A stretch of DNA of 64,000 nt from an uncultured Acidobacteriota bacterium (GTDB taxonomy: Bacteria > Acidobacteriota > Terriglobia > Terriglobales > Acidobacteriaceae): contig CAIQPK010000090.1 of the NCBI GenBank assembly GCA_903873705.1, positions 62,001 to 126,000 on the forward strand. Reading direction: 5' to 3'. Under the pieces are notes generated by a model that was not told where the DNA came from, made no database searches, and worked only from the letters and a program-made list of their open reading frames with translations. A program made the position numbers and the translations under genes. Positions within the stretch are counted from its first letter, which is position 1. Every line of letters starts with the position of its first letter. Shown piece by piece: positions 1 to 8,580 of the stretch.

Positions 1-280
1 CAACCTTCATCGCCGGCCACTCGCCCGGCTGCACGCGGTCAGCCGCCGAGATAGGCGTGGCGACCGGCATGCAGACCTCGAAGTCAAAGAACTCGTCCGG
101 GCGCTTGAAGTGGTGCGTAAACCATGGGCCGGTGATGGCAATGCCCTGCTTCTGCACTTCGCCAATTACCTCCTGAACCAGCTTGCCCATCTCTACCTGA
201 ATCTGGCTGGTGGGTACCTTGGCGTAGAGCTTGGCCATCGTGATGGCTTCGGTGTGGACGATCTGCGGGGTGTCAATCAT
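1..280 (-). CDS. GyrI-like/effector-binding domain protein (5' part only)
   Basis: The first 93 codons are visible; the gene runs off the left edge. The start is the ATG complementary to 278-280, preceded by a good AGGAGA ribosome-binding site. The protein opens MIDTPQIVHTEAITMAKLY and contains VCMPVATPIS, a pattern typical of the GyrI-like/AraC effector-binding (SRPBCC-like) fold that binds small amphipathic ligands. It lies 32 bases downstream of an ArsR-type regulator on the same strand, so the two are probably one transcript controlled by the palindrome at 706-721. A sensor or detoxifying binding protein is inferred; the ligand is unknown. Confidence 0.7.
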   Translation of the reverse strand, partial: MIDTPQIVHTEAITMAKLYAKVPTSQIQVEMGKLVQEVIGEVQKQGIAITGPWFTHHFKRPDEFFDFEVCMPVATPISAADRVQPGEWPAMKV

Positions 281-312
281 GGTGATTCTCCTAAGATGAG
301 CTGGCGCACTGA

Positions 313-693
313 CTACTTACGGCTGCGCGGTTTGGGCTTGTCGTTGGACGTAGGTTCCGATGTGGGGGTGTTGGCCTGCAGGCGCTTGAGGTATTCGTCC
401 AGACGGTCGAAGCTCTGCTCCCAGAAACGGCGATAGTCGTCCAGCCAGTCGAAGGCATTTTTCAGCTGCGCTGCTTCCAGGCGTGCCGGGCGCCACTGCG
501 CGTCGCGGCCGCGTGCAATCAATCCCGCTTTCTCCAGCACCTTCAAGTGCTTGGAGATCGCGGGCTGGCTCATATTGAAGGGTTCAGACAGCGCCTTGAC
601 CGAAGTTTCACCCGTGGCCAGCCGAGCCAGGATGGCGCGCCGAGTAGGGTCGGCGAGAGCGGCAAAGGTCGAGCTAAGCTGATCGGTCGTCAT
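313..693 (-). CDS. ArsR-family winged-helix transcriptional repressor
   Basis: A 126-residue protein starting MTTDQLSSTFAALADPTRR, the standard opening of ArsR/SmtB regulators, followed by a winged HTH at about residues 30-60 (SVKALSEPFNMSQPAISKHL). No cysteine-rich metal site is visible, so it belongs to the non-metal ArsR branch that usually sits beside SRPBCC/AHSA1 or GyrI-like genes, as here. The C-terminus (from about residue 105) is a basic, Pro/Ser/Lys-rich tail. It is probably an autorepressor acting on the palindrome 13 bases upstream of its start and controlling the downstream GyrI-like gene. It is divergent from tkt, with 232 bases between the two start codons. Confidence 0.88.
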   Translation of the reverse strand: MTTDQLSSTFAALADPTRRAILARLATGETSVKALSEPFNMSQPAISKHLKVLEKAGLIARGRDAQWRPARLEAAQLKNAFDWLDDYRRFWEQSFDRLDEYLKRLQANTPTSEPTSNDKPKPRSRK

Positions 694-705
694 GCTATAA
701 ACCTT

Positions 706-721
706 TTGGTTATATAACCAA
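706..721. promoter_or_regulatory. Perfect 16-bp palindrome, probable ArsR operator
   Basis: TTGGTTATATAACCAA is its own reverse complement and lies 13 bases upstream of the arsR-type start codon. AT-rich palindromes of the GGTTATATAACC kind are typical operators of ArsR regulators that lack metal sites. Its TATATAA core could overlap the promoter -10 region. Binding is inferred from position and symmetry. Confidence 0.65.
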
Positions 722-925
722 TTTGGAAACTACGCTCATCACTCGAAACTGTCAAGCGATTTTGCGCGAATGCATCAAAAATCGACAAAGGCACGCCCGC
801 ACGGCGCGGTGACCAAGGGTCGGGGACCCTGCACGTTTACACTGAAGACGCTAAGTTTTGCGACGGGCCGCGACAGAACAGCTCATACAGAGCGCCAACG
901 AAACACGAACAGAAGAGGATGGTTG

Positions 926-2941
926 ATGAGCGATCAGCAGAGTGGTTTGGACCAGCAGCAGCAGGATGCGCTGGATCAGTTGAGTATCAATACGCTGCGT
1001 TTTCTGGCGGTAGACCAGGTGGAGAAGGCCAACAGCGGCCACCCCGGAGCGCCGCTGGGCTGCGCGCCCATCGCCTACCTGCTGTACCACAAGTTCATGA
1101 AGTACAACCCGAAGGACCCGTTGTGGTCTGACCGGGATCGTTTTGTCCTCTCCAACGGACACGCCTCCGCGCTGCTCTACGGCGTGCTGCACCTGACCGG
1201 CTACGACCTGCCGATGGAACAGTTGATGCAGTTCCGCCAATGGGGCTCCCACACCCCCGGGCACCCCGAGTACGGCGAAGCGCCGGGCGTGGAAGTGACG
1301 ACCGGACCGCTGGGGCAGGGTTTCGGCATGGCCGTCGGGCTGGCGATCGCCGAGAAGCATCTCGCCGCCGTCTACAATCACGAAAACCACACCCCGGTCG
1401 ACCACCACACCTACGTCCTGTGCGGCGACGGCGACCTGATGGAAGGCATCTCCCACGAGTCGGCATCGCTGGCGGGAACGCTCGCGCTCGGCAAGCTGAT
1501 CGTGCTGTACGACGACAATCTCATCTCGCTCGATGGCCCGACCGACCTGAGCTATACGGAGGACGTGACCAGGCGCTTCGAGGCGTACCACTGGCATGTG
1601 CAGATGGTCGACGACGGCAACGATCTCGTCGCTATCGAGAAGGCCATCAACGCCGCCAAAGCCGAAACGACCAAGCCCTCACTCATCCGTGTACGCACCG
1701 TCATCGGCTACGGCTCGCCCAAGGCCGGGACGAGCAAGGTGCATGGCGAAGCGCTCGGGCCGGAAGCGACCAAGGCGACGAAGAAGAATCTCGGATTCCC
1801 TGAGGACAAGAGCTTTTACGTTCCCGATGAAGCGGGCGCGAACTGGCTAGAGGCCGTCGACAAGGGCGCAAAAGCCCAGGCTGAGTGGCAGTCAAAATTC
1901 GAGGCCTTCAACAAGGCCTATCCCGAGCTGGGCGCGCAGTACACGCGCACCACGTCAGCGAAGCTGGCCGAAGGCTGGGAGAAGGCCATTCCCACCTTCC
2001 CCACCGAAAAGCCGATCGCAACCCGCAACGCCGGCCAGGTCGTGCTCAACGCCGTCGCCAAGGTGATCCCCGAACTCTTCGGCGGTGCGGCCGATCTCAC
2101 CGCCTCCACCAAGACCATCTTCAAGGACTCGCCCAGCTTTCACGTCGACCCCAAGGGCCGCAACGTCTTCTTCGGTGTGCGCGAGTTCGGCATGATGGCC
2201 GCAGTGAACGGCATGGCGTCGCACGGCGGGCTGATCCCGTTTGGCTCAACCTTCTTCACGTTCTCCGACTACTGCCGTTCGGCGATGCGCATGGGCGCGC
2301 TCGAAAGCGCGCACTCGCTGTACATTTTTACGCACGACTCGGTTGGCCTGGGCGAAGACGGCCCGACGCATCAGCCCATCGAACAGCTGATGTCGCTGCG
2401 CGCGATTCCCCAGCTCACGGACTTCCGCCCCGCGGATGCGAACGAGACAGCCGCCTGCTGGCAGCTCGCCCTCGAACGCAAGGCGCCGAGCTTTATGGCG
2501 CTGAGCCGACAGGACCTGCCCGTGCTCGACGCCGAGAAGTACAAGGTCTTAGCCGGTGCGCGCAAGGGTGCTTACGTTCTTGAAGCGTTCGGCAAGGATG
2601 TGATTCTCGTTGCAACCGGCTCTGAAGTCTCGCTGATCATGAAGGCGGCACTGGAACTGAAGGACGCAAGCATCAACGCGACCGTGGTTTCGATGCCGAG
2701 CTTCCACATCTTCGAAGAGCAGGACGAAGCCTACAAGATGGAAATCTTCCCGCACGGCGTGCCGAAGATTTCCGTTGAGGCCGGAGCGACGATGGGCTGG
2801 TGGAAGTACATCGGCCGCGACGGGATCGCCATCGGCCTCGACCGCTTCGGCGCATCGGCGCCGGGGCCAATTGCCATGGAGAAGCTCGGAATCTCCGTTG
2901 CGAAGTGCGTGGAAGCAGCAAAGTCGCTGGTGAAGAAGTAA
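926..2941 (+). CDS. tkt: Transketolase
   Basis: A 671-residue protein, normal for transketolase, which transfers two-carbon units between pentose and hexose phosphates using thiamine diphosphate and Mg2+. Visible features: the N-terminal substrate/TPP region ([11 protein letters not shown], residues 35-45; LSNGHAS near 75-81), the TPP motif CGDGDLMEG at 166-174 with Asn198 in DDNLIS, and the pyrimidine domain with GVREFGM and its catalytic Glu. The ATG at 926 is chosen because AGAAGAGGA precedes it at 911-919 and the conserved domain begins soon after; a longer in-frame opening from 770 has no conserved sequence. rpiA follows, separated by a terminator hairpin. It acts in the cytoplasmic non-oxidative pentose-phosphate pathway and complements the gnd-zwf-pgl operon 2.3 kb downstream. 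Confidence 0.97.
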   Translation: MSDQQSGLDQQQQDALDQLSINTLRFLAVDQVEKANSGHPGAPLGCAPIAYLLYHKFMKYNPKDPLWSDRDRFVLSNGHASALLYGVLHLTGYDLPMEQLMQFRQWGSHTPGHPEYGEAPGVEVTTGPLGQGFGMAVGLAIAEKHLAAVYNHENHTPVDHHTYVLCGDGDLMEGISHESASLAGTLALGKLIVLYDDNLISLDGPTDLSYTEDVTRRFEAYHWHVQMVDDGNDLVAIEKAINAAKAETTKPSLIRVRTVIGYGSPKAGTSKVHGEALGPEATKATKKNLGFPEDKSFYVPDEAGANWLEAVDKGAKAQAEWQSKFEAFNKAYPELGAQYTRTTSAKLAEGWEKAIPTFPTEKPIATRNAGQVVLNAVAKVIPELFGGAADLTASTKTIFKDSPSFHVDPKGRNVFFGVREFGMMAAVNGMASHGGLIPFGSTFFTFSDYCRSAMRMGALESAHSLYIFTHDSVGLGEDGPTHQPIEQLMSLRAIPQLTDFRPADANETAACWQLALERKAPSFMALSRQDLPVLDAEKYKVLAGARKGAYVLEAFGKDVILVATGSEVSLIMKAALELKDASINATVVSMPSFHIFEEQDEAYKMEIFPHGVPKISVEAGATMGWWKYIGRDGIAIGLDRFGASAPGPIAMEKLGISVAKCVEAAKSLVKK

Positions 2942-2959
2942 GTTGCACAAGCAAGAGAC

Positions 2960-2995
2960 GAGGGACCGGAGATGATTCTCTGGTCCCTCTTTTTT
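2960..2995 (+). terminator. Intrinsic terminator between tkt and rpiA
   Basis: The arms GAGGGACCGGAGA (2960-2972) and TCTCTGGTCCCTC (2977-2989) pair over 13 positions with one mismatch, with a TGAT loop, and six T follow at 2990-2995. The ribosome-binding site of rpiA begins only a few bases later. This is a textbook terminator, so rpiA must depend on read-through or on a promoter inside the tkt 3' end. Confidence 0.85.
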
Positions 2996-3009
2996 GCGAG
3001 GAGAACGAC

Positions 3010-3687
3010 ATGACACAGGATGAAGCAAAAGCGCTGGTCGGCCAGCGCGCGGCAGCGATGGTGGAAGACGGCATGGCCGTCGGGCTGGGCACGGGGACGA
3101 CGTCCGTCATGTTCATCAAGGCGCTCGGCGAGCGCGTCCGCGCGGGTCTGCAGATCCGCTGCGTAGCTTCGTCGGAAGCGAGCGCGGCGCTGGCCACATC
3201 GCTGGGGATAACGGTGATGTCACTTGCTGAATTGCCTGCGCTCGACCTGTACATCGACGGCGCCGACGAGATCGGCCCCGGCCTTGCGCTCATCAAGGGC
3301 GGCGGCGGTGCGCTGCTGCGCGAGAAGATCGTCGCCAGTGCGGCGAAGCAGTTTGTGGTGGTGGCCGATACGACCAAGGAGGTCGCCGTGCTGGGCCGCT
3401 TCCCCCTGCCGGTAGAAGTCATCAAGATGGCGCTCCCGCTGGTGGAACACAAACTCACGGACCTGGGTCTGCAACCAAAGCTGCGCGTACGCGCGGATGG
3501 GTCAGCGTATCTGACCGACGAGCAGAACTACATTCTGGACTGCGGATGCAGCCGGATTGAGAACCCCGAGGAAACCGCGGCAGAGATTCGCAACATCGTT
3601 GGCGTCGTTGAGCATGGATTGTTTCTGGGCATGGCGAGCGTGGCGTTGATTGCCGGTGAGGGTGGGGTTGTGGAGAGGTTTGAGTAG
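3010..3687 (+). CDS. rpiA: Ribose-5-phosphate isomerase A
   Basis: A 225-residue protein that interconverts ribose 5-phosphate and ribulose 5-phosphate. Family motifs are clear: VGLGTGTTS near residues 25-33 (phosphate binding), [12 protein letters not shown] around 79-90 (catalytic Asp pair), and [15 protein letters not shown] around 94-108 (catalytic Glu/Lys). The ATG at 3010 follows GCGAGGAGAACGAC, a strong ribosome-binding site, and gives the normal family start ([15 protein letters not shown]). It lies 68 bases after tkt with a terminator between, which suggests reduced expression relative to tkt. The next gene may begin within a few bases of its stop codon. Confidence 0.96.
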   Translation: MTQDEAKALVGQRAAAMVEDGMAVGLGTGTTSVMFIKALGERVRAGLQIRCVASSEASAALATSLGITVMSLAELPALDLYIDGADEIGPGLALIKGGGGALLREKIVASAAKQFVVVADTTKEVAVLGRFPLPVEVIKMALPLVEHKLTDLGLQPKLRVRADGSAYLTDEQNYILDCGCSRIENPEETAAEIRNIVGVVEHGLFLGMASVALIAGEGGVVERFE

Positions 3688-3703
3688 CGAAAGGGCTCGT
3701 CCG

Positions 3704-4129
3704 TTGCGAAATTTGAGATTCATCTTTGTTCTCGCAGTAACGTGTTGCACCATCGAGGCTCAACGGAGGCCCGCTCCGCATATCCAGGTCATCACCATCA
3801 ATCGACCGACCATGATCGCCTTCTGCGCTGTTACGCAGGCAGAACTCGATAACGATACCAACGATATCAACGAGTGGTTCTCTGACTGTCAGTACTACGT
3901 CGAGCAAGCCGCAAGACACTACAGCAAGTCGAGCATCGCATTCCATCAGATCTATGACCGCTCGTTTCGTGTTCGTCGAAATTCGGTGGAAATCACATTT
4001 CACGAAAAACAGCGAGACGGATACTATTTCGCTGCACCAGGCAAAGAGCCACGTGTCTTCTACGGCATCATGCCCCCCGTCGACCTCTACCCAACAGCGC
4101 GCGCCTACTTTAAGACGAAAGGCAAATGA
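3704..4129 (+). CDS. Secreted protein of unknown function
   Basis: Not recognised. A TTG start at 3704 is proposed because AAGGG stands at the right distance (3691-3695) and the product then begins MRNLRFIFVLAVTCCTIEAQ, a plausible Sec signal peptide. An ATG at 3650 in the same frame would overlap rpiA and put 18 odd residues before it. The mature part of about 120 residues is rich in aromatic residues and has no motif I can name. It lies between rpiA and an SDR gene, all on the plus strand. Codon use and length suggest a real gene, but the start is uncertain. Confidence 0.6.
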   Translation: MRNLRFIFVLAVTCCTIEAQRRPAPHIQVITINRPTMIAFCAVTQAELDNDTNDINEWFSDCQYYVEQAARHYSKSSIAFHQIYDRSFRVRRNSVEITFHEKQRDGYYFAAPGKEPRVFYGIMPPVDLYPTARAYFKTKGK

Positions 4130-4188
4130 AGAGTCGCATCTTGCATCACTCCAGCGATGACATGCGTCTCATGACAAGGAGAACATCA

Positions 4189-5067
4189 ATGGCATCTTCG
4201 CAGGCAGGCAAGGTCTGGTTTATTACCGGGGCTTCATCGGGGTTTGGACGGCTTTTGACGGAATACGTGCTCTCGCTGGGTGGCAGCGTCGTGGCGACGG
4301 CTCGCCGGCCAGATCTGCTTAATGACCTGACGACGCATTACGCGGCAAACGTGCAACTGCTCAGGCTCGATGTCTCCCGGCCGTCCGAGGTCGACGCCGC
4401 GGTGAAAGACGCGCTCGCCCGTTTCGGCCACGTGGATGTCCTCGTAAACAATGCCGGTTACGGCGTCACTGGAGCATTCGAGGAAGTAGCCGAAGAAGAG
4501 TACCGCCCCATGTTCGAGACCAATGTCTTCGGCCTTATCACCCTCACCCAGGCGCTGCTCCCGCAGTTTCGCGCCCGCCGCTCGGGCAACATCGTCAATC
4601 TTTCCTCCATCGGCGGCCTCACCGGACTCCCCGGCTGGAGCATGTACAACGCCACCAAGTTCGCCGTGGAAGGCATGAGCGAAGCGCTGGGTATGGAGCT
4701 TGAGCCGCTGGGCGTCCACGTCACCATCATTGAGCCGGGGCCGTTTCGCACGGAGTTCCTGGGCACCTCCGGCAAAAAATCCAACGAGCTGATCGCCGAC
4801 TACGCCGGAACCGCGCACAAAACCCGCGCCTACATGGACGCGCAGAACGGCAAGCAGGCCGGCGACCCGCAGAAGGCAGTCGAAGCGATCGTCGCCGCGG
4901 TGAGCGCGCCGAAGCCACCCCGGCACCTCCTGCTCGGCAAGCTGGCGCTGGAGCGCTTCCGCGCCAAGCTGAAGAGCTGGGACGAGGAGATTGCCGAGTG
5001 GGAAGAGACCACGATCGGCGCAGATTTTGAGGGCGCGGTGGCTTCAACGCCCTACGCCAGCAAGTAG
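4189..5067 (+). CDS. Short-chain dehydrogenase/reductase (SDR)
   Basis: A 292-residue classical SDR. The Rossmann motif FITGASSGFG is at residues 11-20, NNAG at about 87-90, the catalytic Ser near 139-140, and Tyr153-x3-Lys157 in YNATK. It ends in a longer C-terminal region than minimal SDRs, as in many ketoreductases acting on lipids or sugars. The ATG at 4189 follows AAGGAGA at 4176-4182; earlier ATGs at 4126 and 4162 lack such a site. The substrate cannot be told from sequence. It lies between rpiA and the gnd operon, but a separate promoter precedes gnd, so no functional link to the pentose-phosphate pathway is implied. Confidence 0.9.
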   Translation: MASSQAGKVWFITGASSGFGRLLTEYVLSLGGSVVATARRPDLLNDLTTHYAANVQLLRLDVSRPSEVDAAVKDALARFGHVDVLVNNAGYGVTGAFEEVAEEEYRPMFETNVFGLITLTQALLPQFRARRSGNIVNLSSIGGLTGLPGWSMYNATKFAVEGMSEALGMELEPLGVHVTIIEPGPFRTEFLGTSGKKSNELIADYAGTAHKTRAYMDAQNGKQAGDPQKAVEAIVAAVSAPKPPRHLLLGKLALERFRAKLKSWDEEIAEWEETTIGADFEGAVASTPYASK

Positions 5068-5180
5068 CCCTTTTTCCCCTGGGAAAAGGCTGCAATCGGC
5101 GGGAGTGCATCTACTAACGAACGCTCTGAACTCGGAATCGGGCACTCCCGGCGTCGCTTTCGTCGGCTTTTGAGTTTGCA

Positions 5181-5210
5181 TTGACAGCCATAGGCTTTAC
5201 TCTCTAAGAG
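5181..5210 (+). promoter_or_regulatory. Candidate sigma-70 promoter of the gnd-zwf-pgl-glk operon
   Basis: A perfect -35 box TTGACA (5181-5186) is followed after 18 bases by TAAGAG (5205-5210), a weak -10. The gnd start is about 40 bases further on. The 183-base gap after the SDR gene holds nothing else that is convincing. Confidence 0.5.
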
Positions 5211-5250
5211 GCGTTTATCGCGCAGCTCGCGAAACGCAGAGGATACTCAC

Positions 5251-6171
5251 ATGGAACTGGGCATCATCGGACTAGGCAAGATGGGTGGCAACATGGCCGA
5301 GCGGCTTCGTCTGGCCGGCCACCGTGTCATCGGCTTCGACTTCAACGCGGATGCCGTCAAGAAGCTGACTGATGCGGGTTCAGTGGGTGTGCACTCGCTG
5401 GAAGAGCTCGCCAAAGCCTTCACCGGCCGCAAGGCCATCTGGATCATGGTGCCGGCGGGCGATCCCGTCGACCAGACGATCGCCGGGCTGAAGTCCTTCA
5501 TGACAGCCGGCGACATTTACATCGACGGCGGCAACTCCAACTACAAGGATTCCCAGCGGCGCCACGATGCACTGAAGGCCGAGGGCTTCGACTTTGTCGA
5601 TGTCGGCACGTCGGGCGGCATCTGGGGCATCACCGAGGGCTACTCGATGATGATCGGCGGCGATGAAGACGTGGTCGAGTATCTTTCGCCCATCTTCAAG
5701 ACCCTCGCCCCTGGCGAGAACGAAGGCTGGGGACGCGTCGGTCCGTCAGGCGCAGGGCACTTCGTCAAGATGGTGCACAACGGCATCGAGTACGGCATCA
5801 TGCAGGCCTACGCCGAGGGCTTTTCCATCATGAACGCGAAGAAGCCGCTGGAACTGGACTTGGTACAGATCTCCGAGATCTGGCGTTACGGCTCGGTCGT
5901 GCGCTCCTGGCTGCTCGACCTCACGGCGGATGCGTTGAAGAAGAACCCGACGCTGGAAGGGCTCGAGGCATACGTGCCCGACTCCGGTGAAGGGCGCTGG
6001 ACAGTGTTTGAGGCTATCGATTTGAATGTGTCGGCGCCCGTGATTACGGAGTCGCTCATACGGCGCCTGCGCTCGCGCGAAGGAAATAACTTTACCGATC
6101 GCATGCTGTCGGTGATGCGTAACGAGTTTGGCGGACACGCGGTAAAGAAAACTTTCGAACAGATTCTCTAG
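5251..6171 (+). CDS. gnd: 6-phosphogluconate dehydrogenase, short (GndA/YqeC-type) form
   Basis: A 306-residue protein, the short homologous class rather than the roughly 470-residue classical Gnd. It oxidatively decarboxylates 6-phosphogluconate to ribulose 5-phosphate. Seen: Rossmann GLGKMG (7-12), GNSN (94-97), GTSGGIWG (119-126), and GHFVKMVHNGIEYG with catalytic Lys173. Strand beta-2 ends in an Asp (GFD, residue 30), which in this family favours NAD+ over NADP+; that cofactor choice is inferred. It is the first gene of a tight operon, with 9 bases to zwf. Unlike most operons it precedes zwf and pgl, so the pathway order is gnd-zwf-pgl-glk. Confidence 0.93.
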   Translation: MELGIIGLGKMGGNMAERLRLAGHRVIGFDFNADAVKKLTDAGSVGVHSLEELAKAFTGRKAIWIMVPAGDPVDQTIAGLKSFMTAGDIYIDGGNSNYKDSQRRHDALKAEGFDFVDVGTSGGIWGITEGYSMMIGGDEDVVEYLSPIFKTLAPGENEGWGRVGPSGAGHFVKMVHNGIEYGIMQAYAEGFSIMNAKKPLELDLVQISEIWRYGSVVRSWLLDLTADALKKNPTLEGLEAYVPDSGEGRWTVFEAIDLNVSAPVITESLIRRLRSREGNNFTDRMLSVMRNEFGGHAVKKTFEQIL

Positions 6172-6180
6172 GAGACGGAC

Positions 6181-7728
6181 ATGGCGACGACACAGGTAAA
6201 TATCTCGGACGAGGCGATGAAGGCGAGCCAGCACCTGGCCCGCCGCCCGGACCCGAGCATCGTGGTGATCTTCGGCGCGTCCGGCGACCTGACCAAGCGC
6301 AAGCTGCTGCCCGCGCTTTATCATCTGCAGCAGTCTGGCTATCTGCCAGAGGACTTCGCCGTTCTGGGCGTCGCGCGGCGTCCCCTCGAAGGCACCTTTG
6401 CGGCCGATATGAAGGACGGCATCCTCAGCGGAGGCGGCGTCGAAGAGGCTGATCCCAAGCTCGCGCCGTTTATGGAGCGCGTGCAGTACTACGCCATGAA
6501 CTTCGACGATGACGCGGCCTACGATGGTCTCAAGGCCAAGCTGGCTGAGATGGACGCGAAGTTCAACACCCAGGGCAACCGGCTGTTTTATCTCGCCGTT
6601 GCACCTGAATATTTCTCCGACATCATCTCTTTCCTCGGCAAGCACGAGATGAACAAATCGCCCGCGGGTGACGGACACTTTGTGCGGACGATCATCGAGA
6701 AGCCGTTCGGTCATGACCTCTCTTCAGCGTGTGCGCTGAACGATGAAGTGAACAAGGTTTTTGACGAAAGCCAGATCTTCCGCATCGATCACTACCTCGG
6801 CAAAGAGACCGTGCAGAACATTTTGGTGTTCCGCTTTGCGAACGGCATCTTTGAGCCGGTATGGAATCGCAACTACATTGACCACGTGGAGATTACGGCG
6901 GCCGAGTCGATTGGCATTGAAGGCCGCGGGCCGTTCTATGAGCAGGCCGGTGCGTTGCGCGACGTGGTGCAGAACCACGTGATGGAGCTGCTCAGTTTCG
7001 TCGCCATGGAGCCGCCCATTTCGTTTGGCGCCGACGCCGTGCGTGCCGAGAAGGTAAAAGTCTGGAAGGCGATACTGCCGATTCATCCGGCGGACACCGT
7101 GCGTGGGCAGTATGGCCCGGGCAACGTCGACGGCAAGCCGGTGATCGGGTATCGCCAGGAAGATCGCGTGCACCCGCGCTCGCAGACTGAGACCTACGCC
7201 GGTCTGCGTTTGGAGATCGAAAACTGGCGCTGGGCCGGGGTTCCGTTCTACATCCGCGCGGGCAAACGTCTGGCCAAGCGCGTGACCGAAATTACGATCC
7301 AGTTCAAGCAGCCACCCTTGACGCTGTTCAAGGATGGCGACGGCGCCGGGACCGAAGGCATCAAGCCGAACGTGATCTCCATGCGCATTCAGCCGGATGA
7401 AGGCATCGCGCTGCGCTTTGCGGCGAAGGTCCCCGGGCCGAACATGAGCATGAGTTCGGTAAACATGAACTTCAGTTATGCGGACGCGTTTGGTGCCAGC
7501 TCGGCCAACGGATACGAGCGCTTGCTGCTGGATGCCATGCTCGGCGATGGAACGCTGTTTGCCCATCGCGATGGCGTGGAAGCGACGTGGAAGCTGATTA
7601 CACCGATCCTCGAAGCCTGGGCGAAGGAGCCGGTTAAGGACTTCCCCAACTACGCGGCGGGCACGTGGGGACCGGCAGTGTCGGATGCGATGCTGAAGGC
7701 CGACGGACGGAAGTGGCGCAAGCTGTAA
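6181..7728 (+). CDS. zwf: Glucose-6-phosphate 1-dehydrogenase
   Basis: A 515-residue protein of normal family length catalysing the first oxidative step, glucose 6-phosphate to 6-phosphogluconolactone. Motifs: nucleotide-binding FGASGDLTKRKL (31-42), EKPFG (173-177), and the active-site signature RIDHYLGKE (201-209) with catalytic His204. The ribosome-binding site AGGAGACGGAC overlaps the end of gnd, and the two genes are 9 bases apart, consistent with co-translation. The N-terminus has about 25 residues before the Rossmann fold, as in many acidobacterial relatives. It acts in the cytoplasm with gnd and pgl. Confidence 0.97.
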   Translation: MATTQVNISDEAMKASQHLARRPDPSIVVIFGASGDLTKRKLLPALYHLQQSGYLPEDFAVLGVARRPLEGTFAADMKDGILSGGGVEEADPKLAPFMERVQYYAMNFDDDAAYDGLKAKLAEMDAKFNTQGNRLFYLAVAPEYFSDIISFLGKHEMNKSPAGDGHFVRTIIEKPFGHDLSSACALNDEVNKVFDESQIFRIDHYLGKETVQNILVFRFANGIFEPVWNRNYIDHVEITAAESIGIEGRGPFYEQAGALRDVVQNHVMELLSFVAMEPPISFGADAVRAEKVKVWKAILPIHPADTVRGQYGPGNVDGKPVIGYRQEDRVHPRSQTETYAGLRLEIENWRWAGVPFYIRAGKRLAKRVTEITIQFKQPPLTLFKDGDGAGTEGIKPNVISMRIQPDEGIALRFAAKVPGPNMSMSSVNMNFSYADAFGASSANGYERLLLDAMLGDGTLFAHRDGVEATWKLITPILEAWAKEPVKDFPNYAAGTWGPAVSDAMLKADGRKWRKL

Positions 7729-7746
7729 CAACCCAGGAGTTGATTG

Positions 7747-8562
7747 ATGCCTCGTCCGGTGACGGTGACGTACCAGGTTTTTCCTACGGCTGAAGAGATG
7801 GCGATGGCTTCGGCGCGTTTGTTTGCTGCGAAGGCCGAGCAGGCTGTGGCCTCGCGCGGCGTGGCGCGTATTGCCATCTCCGGCGGCAGCACGCCGCAGG
7901 CGACCTTCAAGTTGCTGGCTGACCCGGCGCAGCCGTTCCTCGCCACGGTGCCATGGGACAAGATTTTTCTCTACTGGGTAGACGAGCGCTGCGTTGGCCC
8001 GGACGATCCTGAGTCCAACTACGGCGTGGCGCGCGACCTGCTGCTGAGCAAGGTTCCGATACCGGAAGCCAACGTCTTCCGCATGGAAGGCGAGCTCGAT
8101 CCCGAAGAAGCAGCGAACCGCTACGAGAGCTACCTGCGCAACAGCATGCGCCTGGAGGGCGCGGAGTCGCCGATGTTCGACCTGCTGGTGCTGGGCATGG
8201 GCGACGACGGCCACACCGCTTCCCTGTTTCCGCATACAGACGCAATCGACGCGATCGGGCGCCTGTGCGTCGCCAACCGTGTGCCACAAAAGGACACGTG
8301 GCGCATTACGCTGACGTGGCCGGTCATCAACCAGGCAGCGGAGGTGGTATTCGAAATTGAAAGCGCCAAGAAGACCGATATTCTGGCCGAGGTGATGCTT
8401 GGCCCGCGCGATCCGGAGCGATTGCCGTCGCAACTGATTCGGCCATCGAACGGAAAGCTGCTGTTGCTGCTGGACGAAGCGGCGGCAGCAAAGCTGCCCG
8501 CGGCAACCGAGGTCTTTACGACGCCTACCGGGAGCCGTAGAGTGGGAACGCTCGAGATTTAG
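7747..8562 (+). CDS. pgl: 6-phosphogluconolactonase (DevB type)
   Basis: A 271-residue protein of the glucosamine-6-phosphate isomerase/6-phosphogluconolactonase family. It hydrolyses 6-phosphogluconolactone between the Zwf and Gnd steps. Visible motifs: AISGGSTPQATFKLL (phosphate loop), WVDERCVGPDDPESNYG, and LGMGDDGHTASLFPH, which carries the catalytic His. The ATG at 7747 is used because AGGAG at 7735-7739 stands 7 bases before it; a TTG one codon upstream is in frame. The gap to zwf is 18 bases. DevB is the usual enzyme in zwf operons, so the call is firm. Confidence 0.95.
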   Translation: MPRPVTVTYQVFPTAEEMAMASARLFAAKAEQAVASRGVARIAISGGSTPQATFKLLADPAQPFLATVPWDKIFLYWVDERCVGPDDPESNYGVARDLLLSKVPIPEANVFRMEGELDPEEAANRYESYLRNSMRLEGAESPMFDLLVLGMGDDGHTASLFPHTDAIDAIGRLCVANRVPQKDTWRITLTWPVINQAAEVVFEIESAKKTDILAEVMLGPRDPERLPSQLIRPSNGKLLLLLDEAAAAKLPAATEVFTTPTGSRRVGTLEI

Positions 8563-8580
8563 AGCGCGCAGGGAGAGTAG

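Noticed and set aside
110-436. Plus-strand frame across the GyrI-like and ArsR genes
   Set aside because: It overlaps two genes with clear family features on the other strand and has no start signal or motif.
5068-5092. AGCCCTTTTTCCC / GGGAAAAGGCT hairpin just after the SDR gene
   Set aside because: The arms have unpaired bases and no T-run follows, so it was not listed as a terminator.
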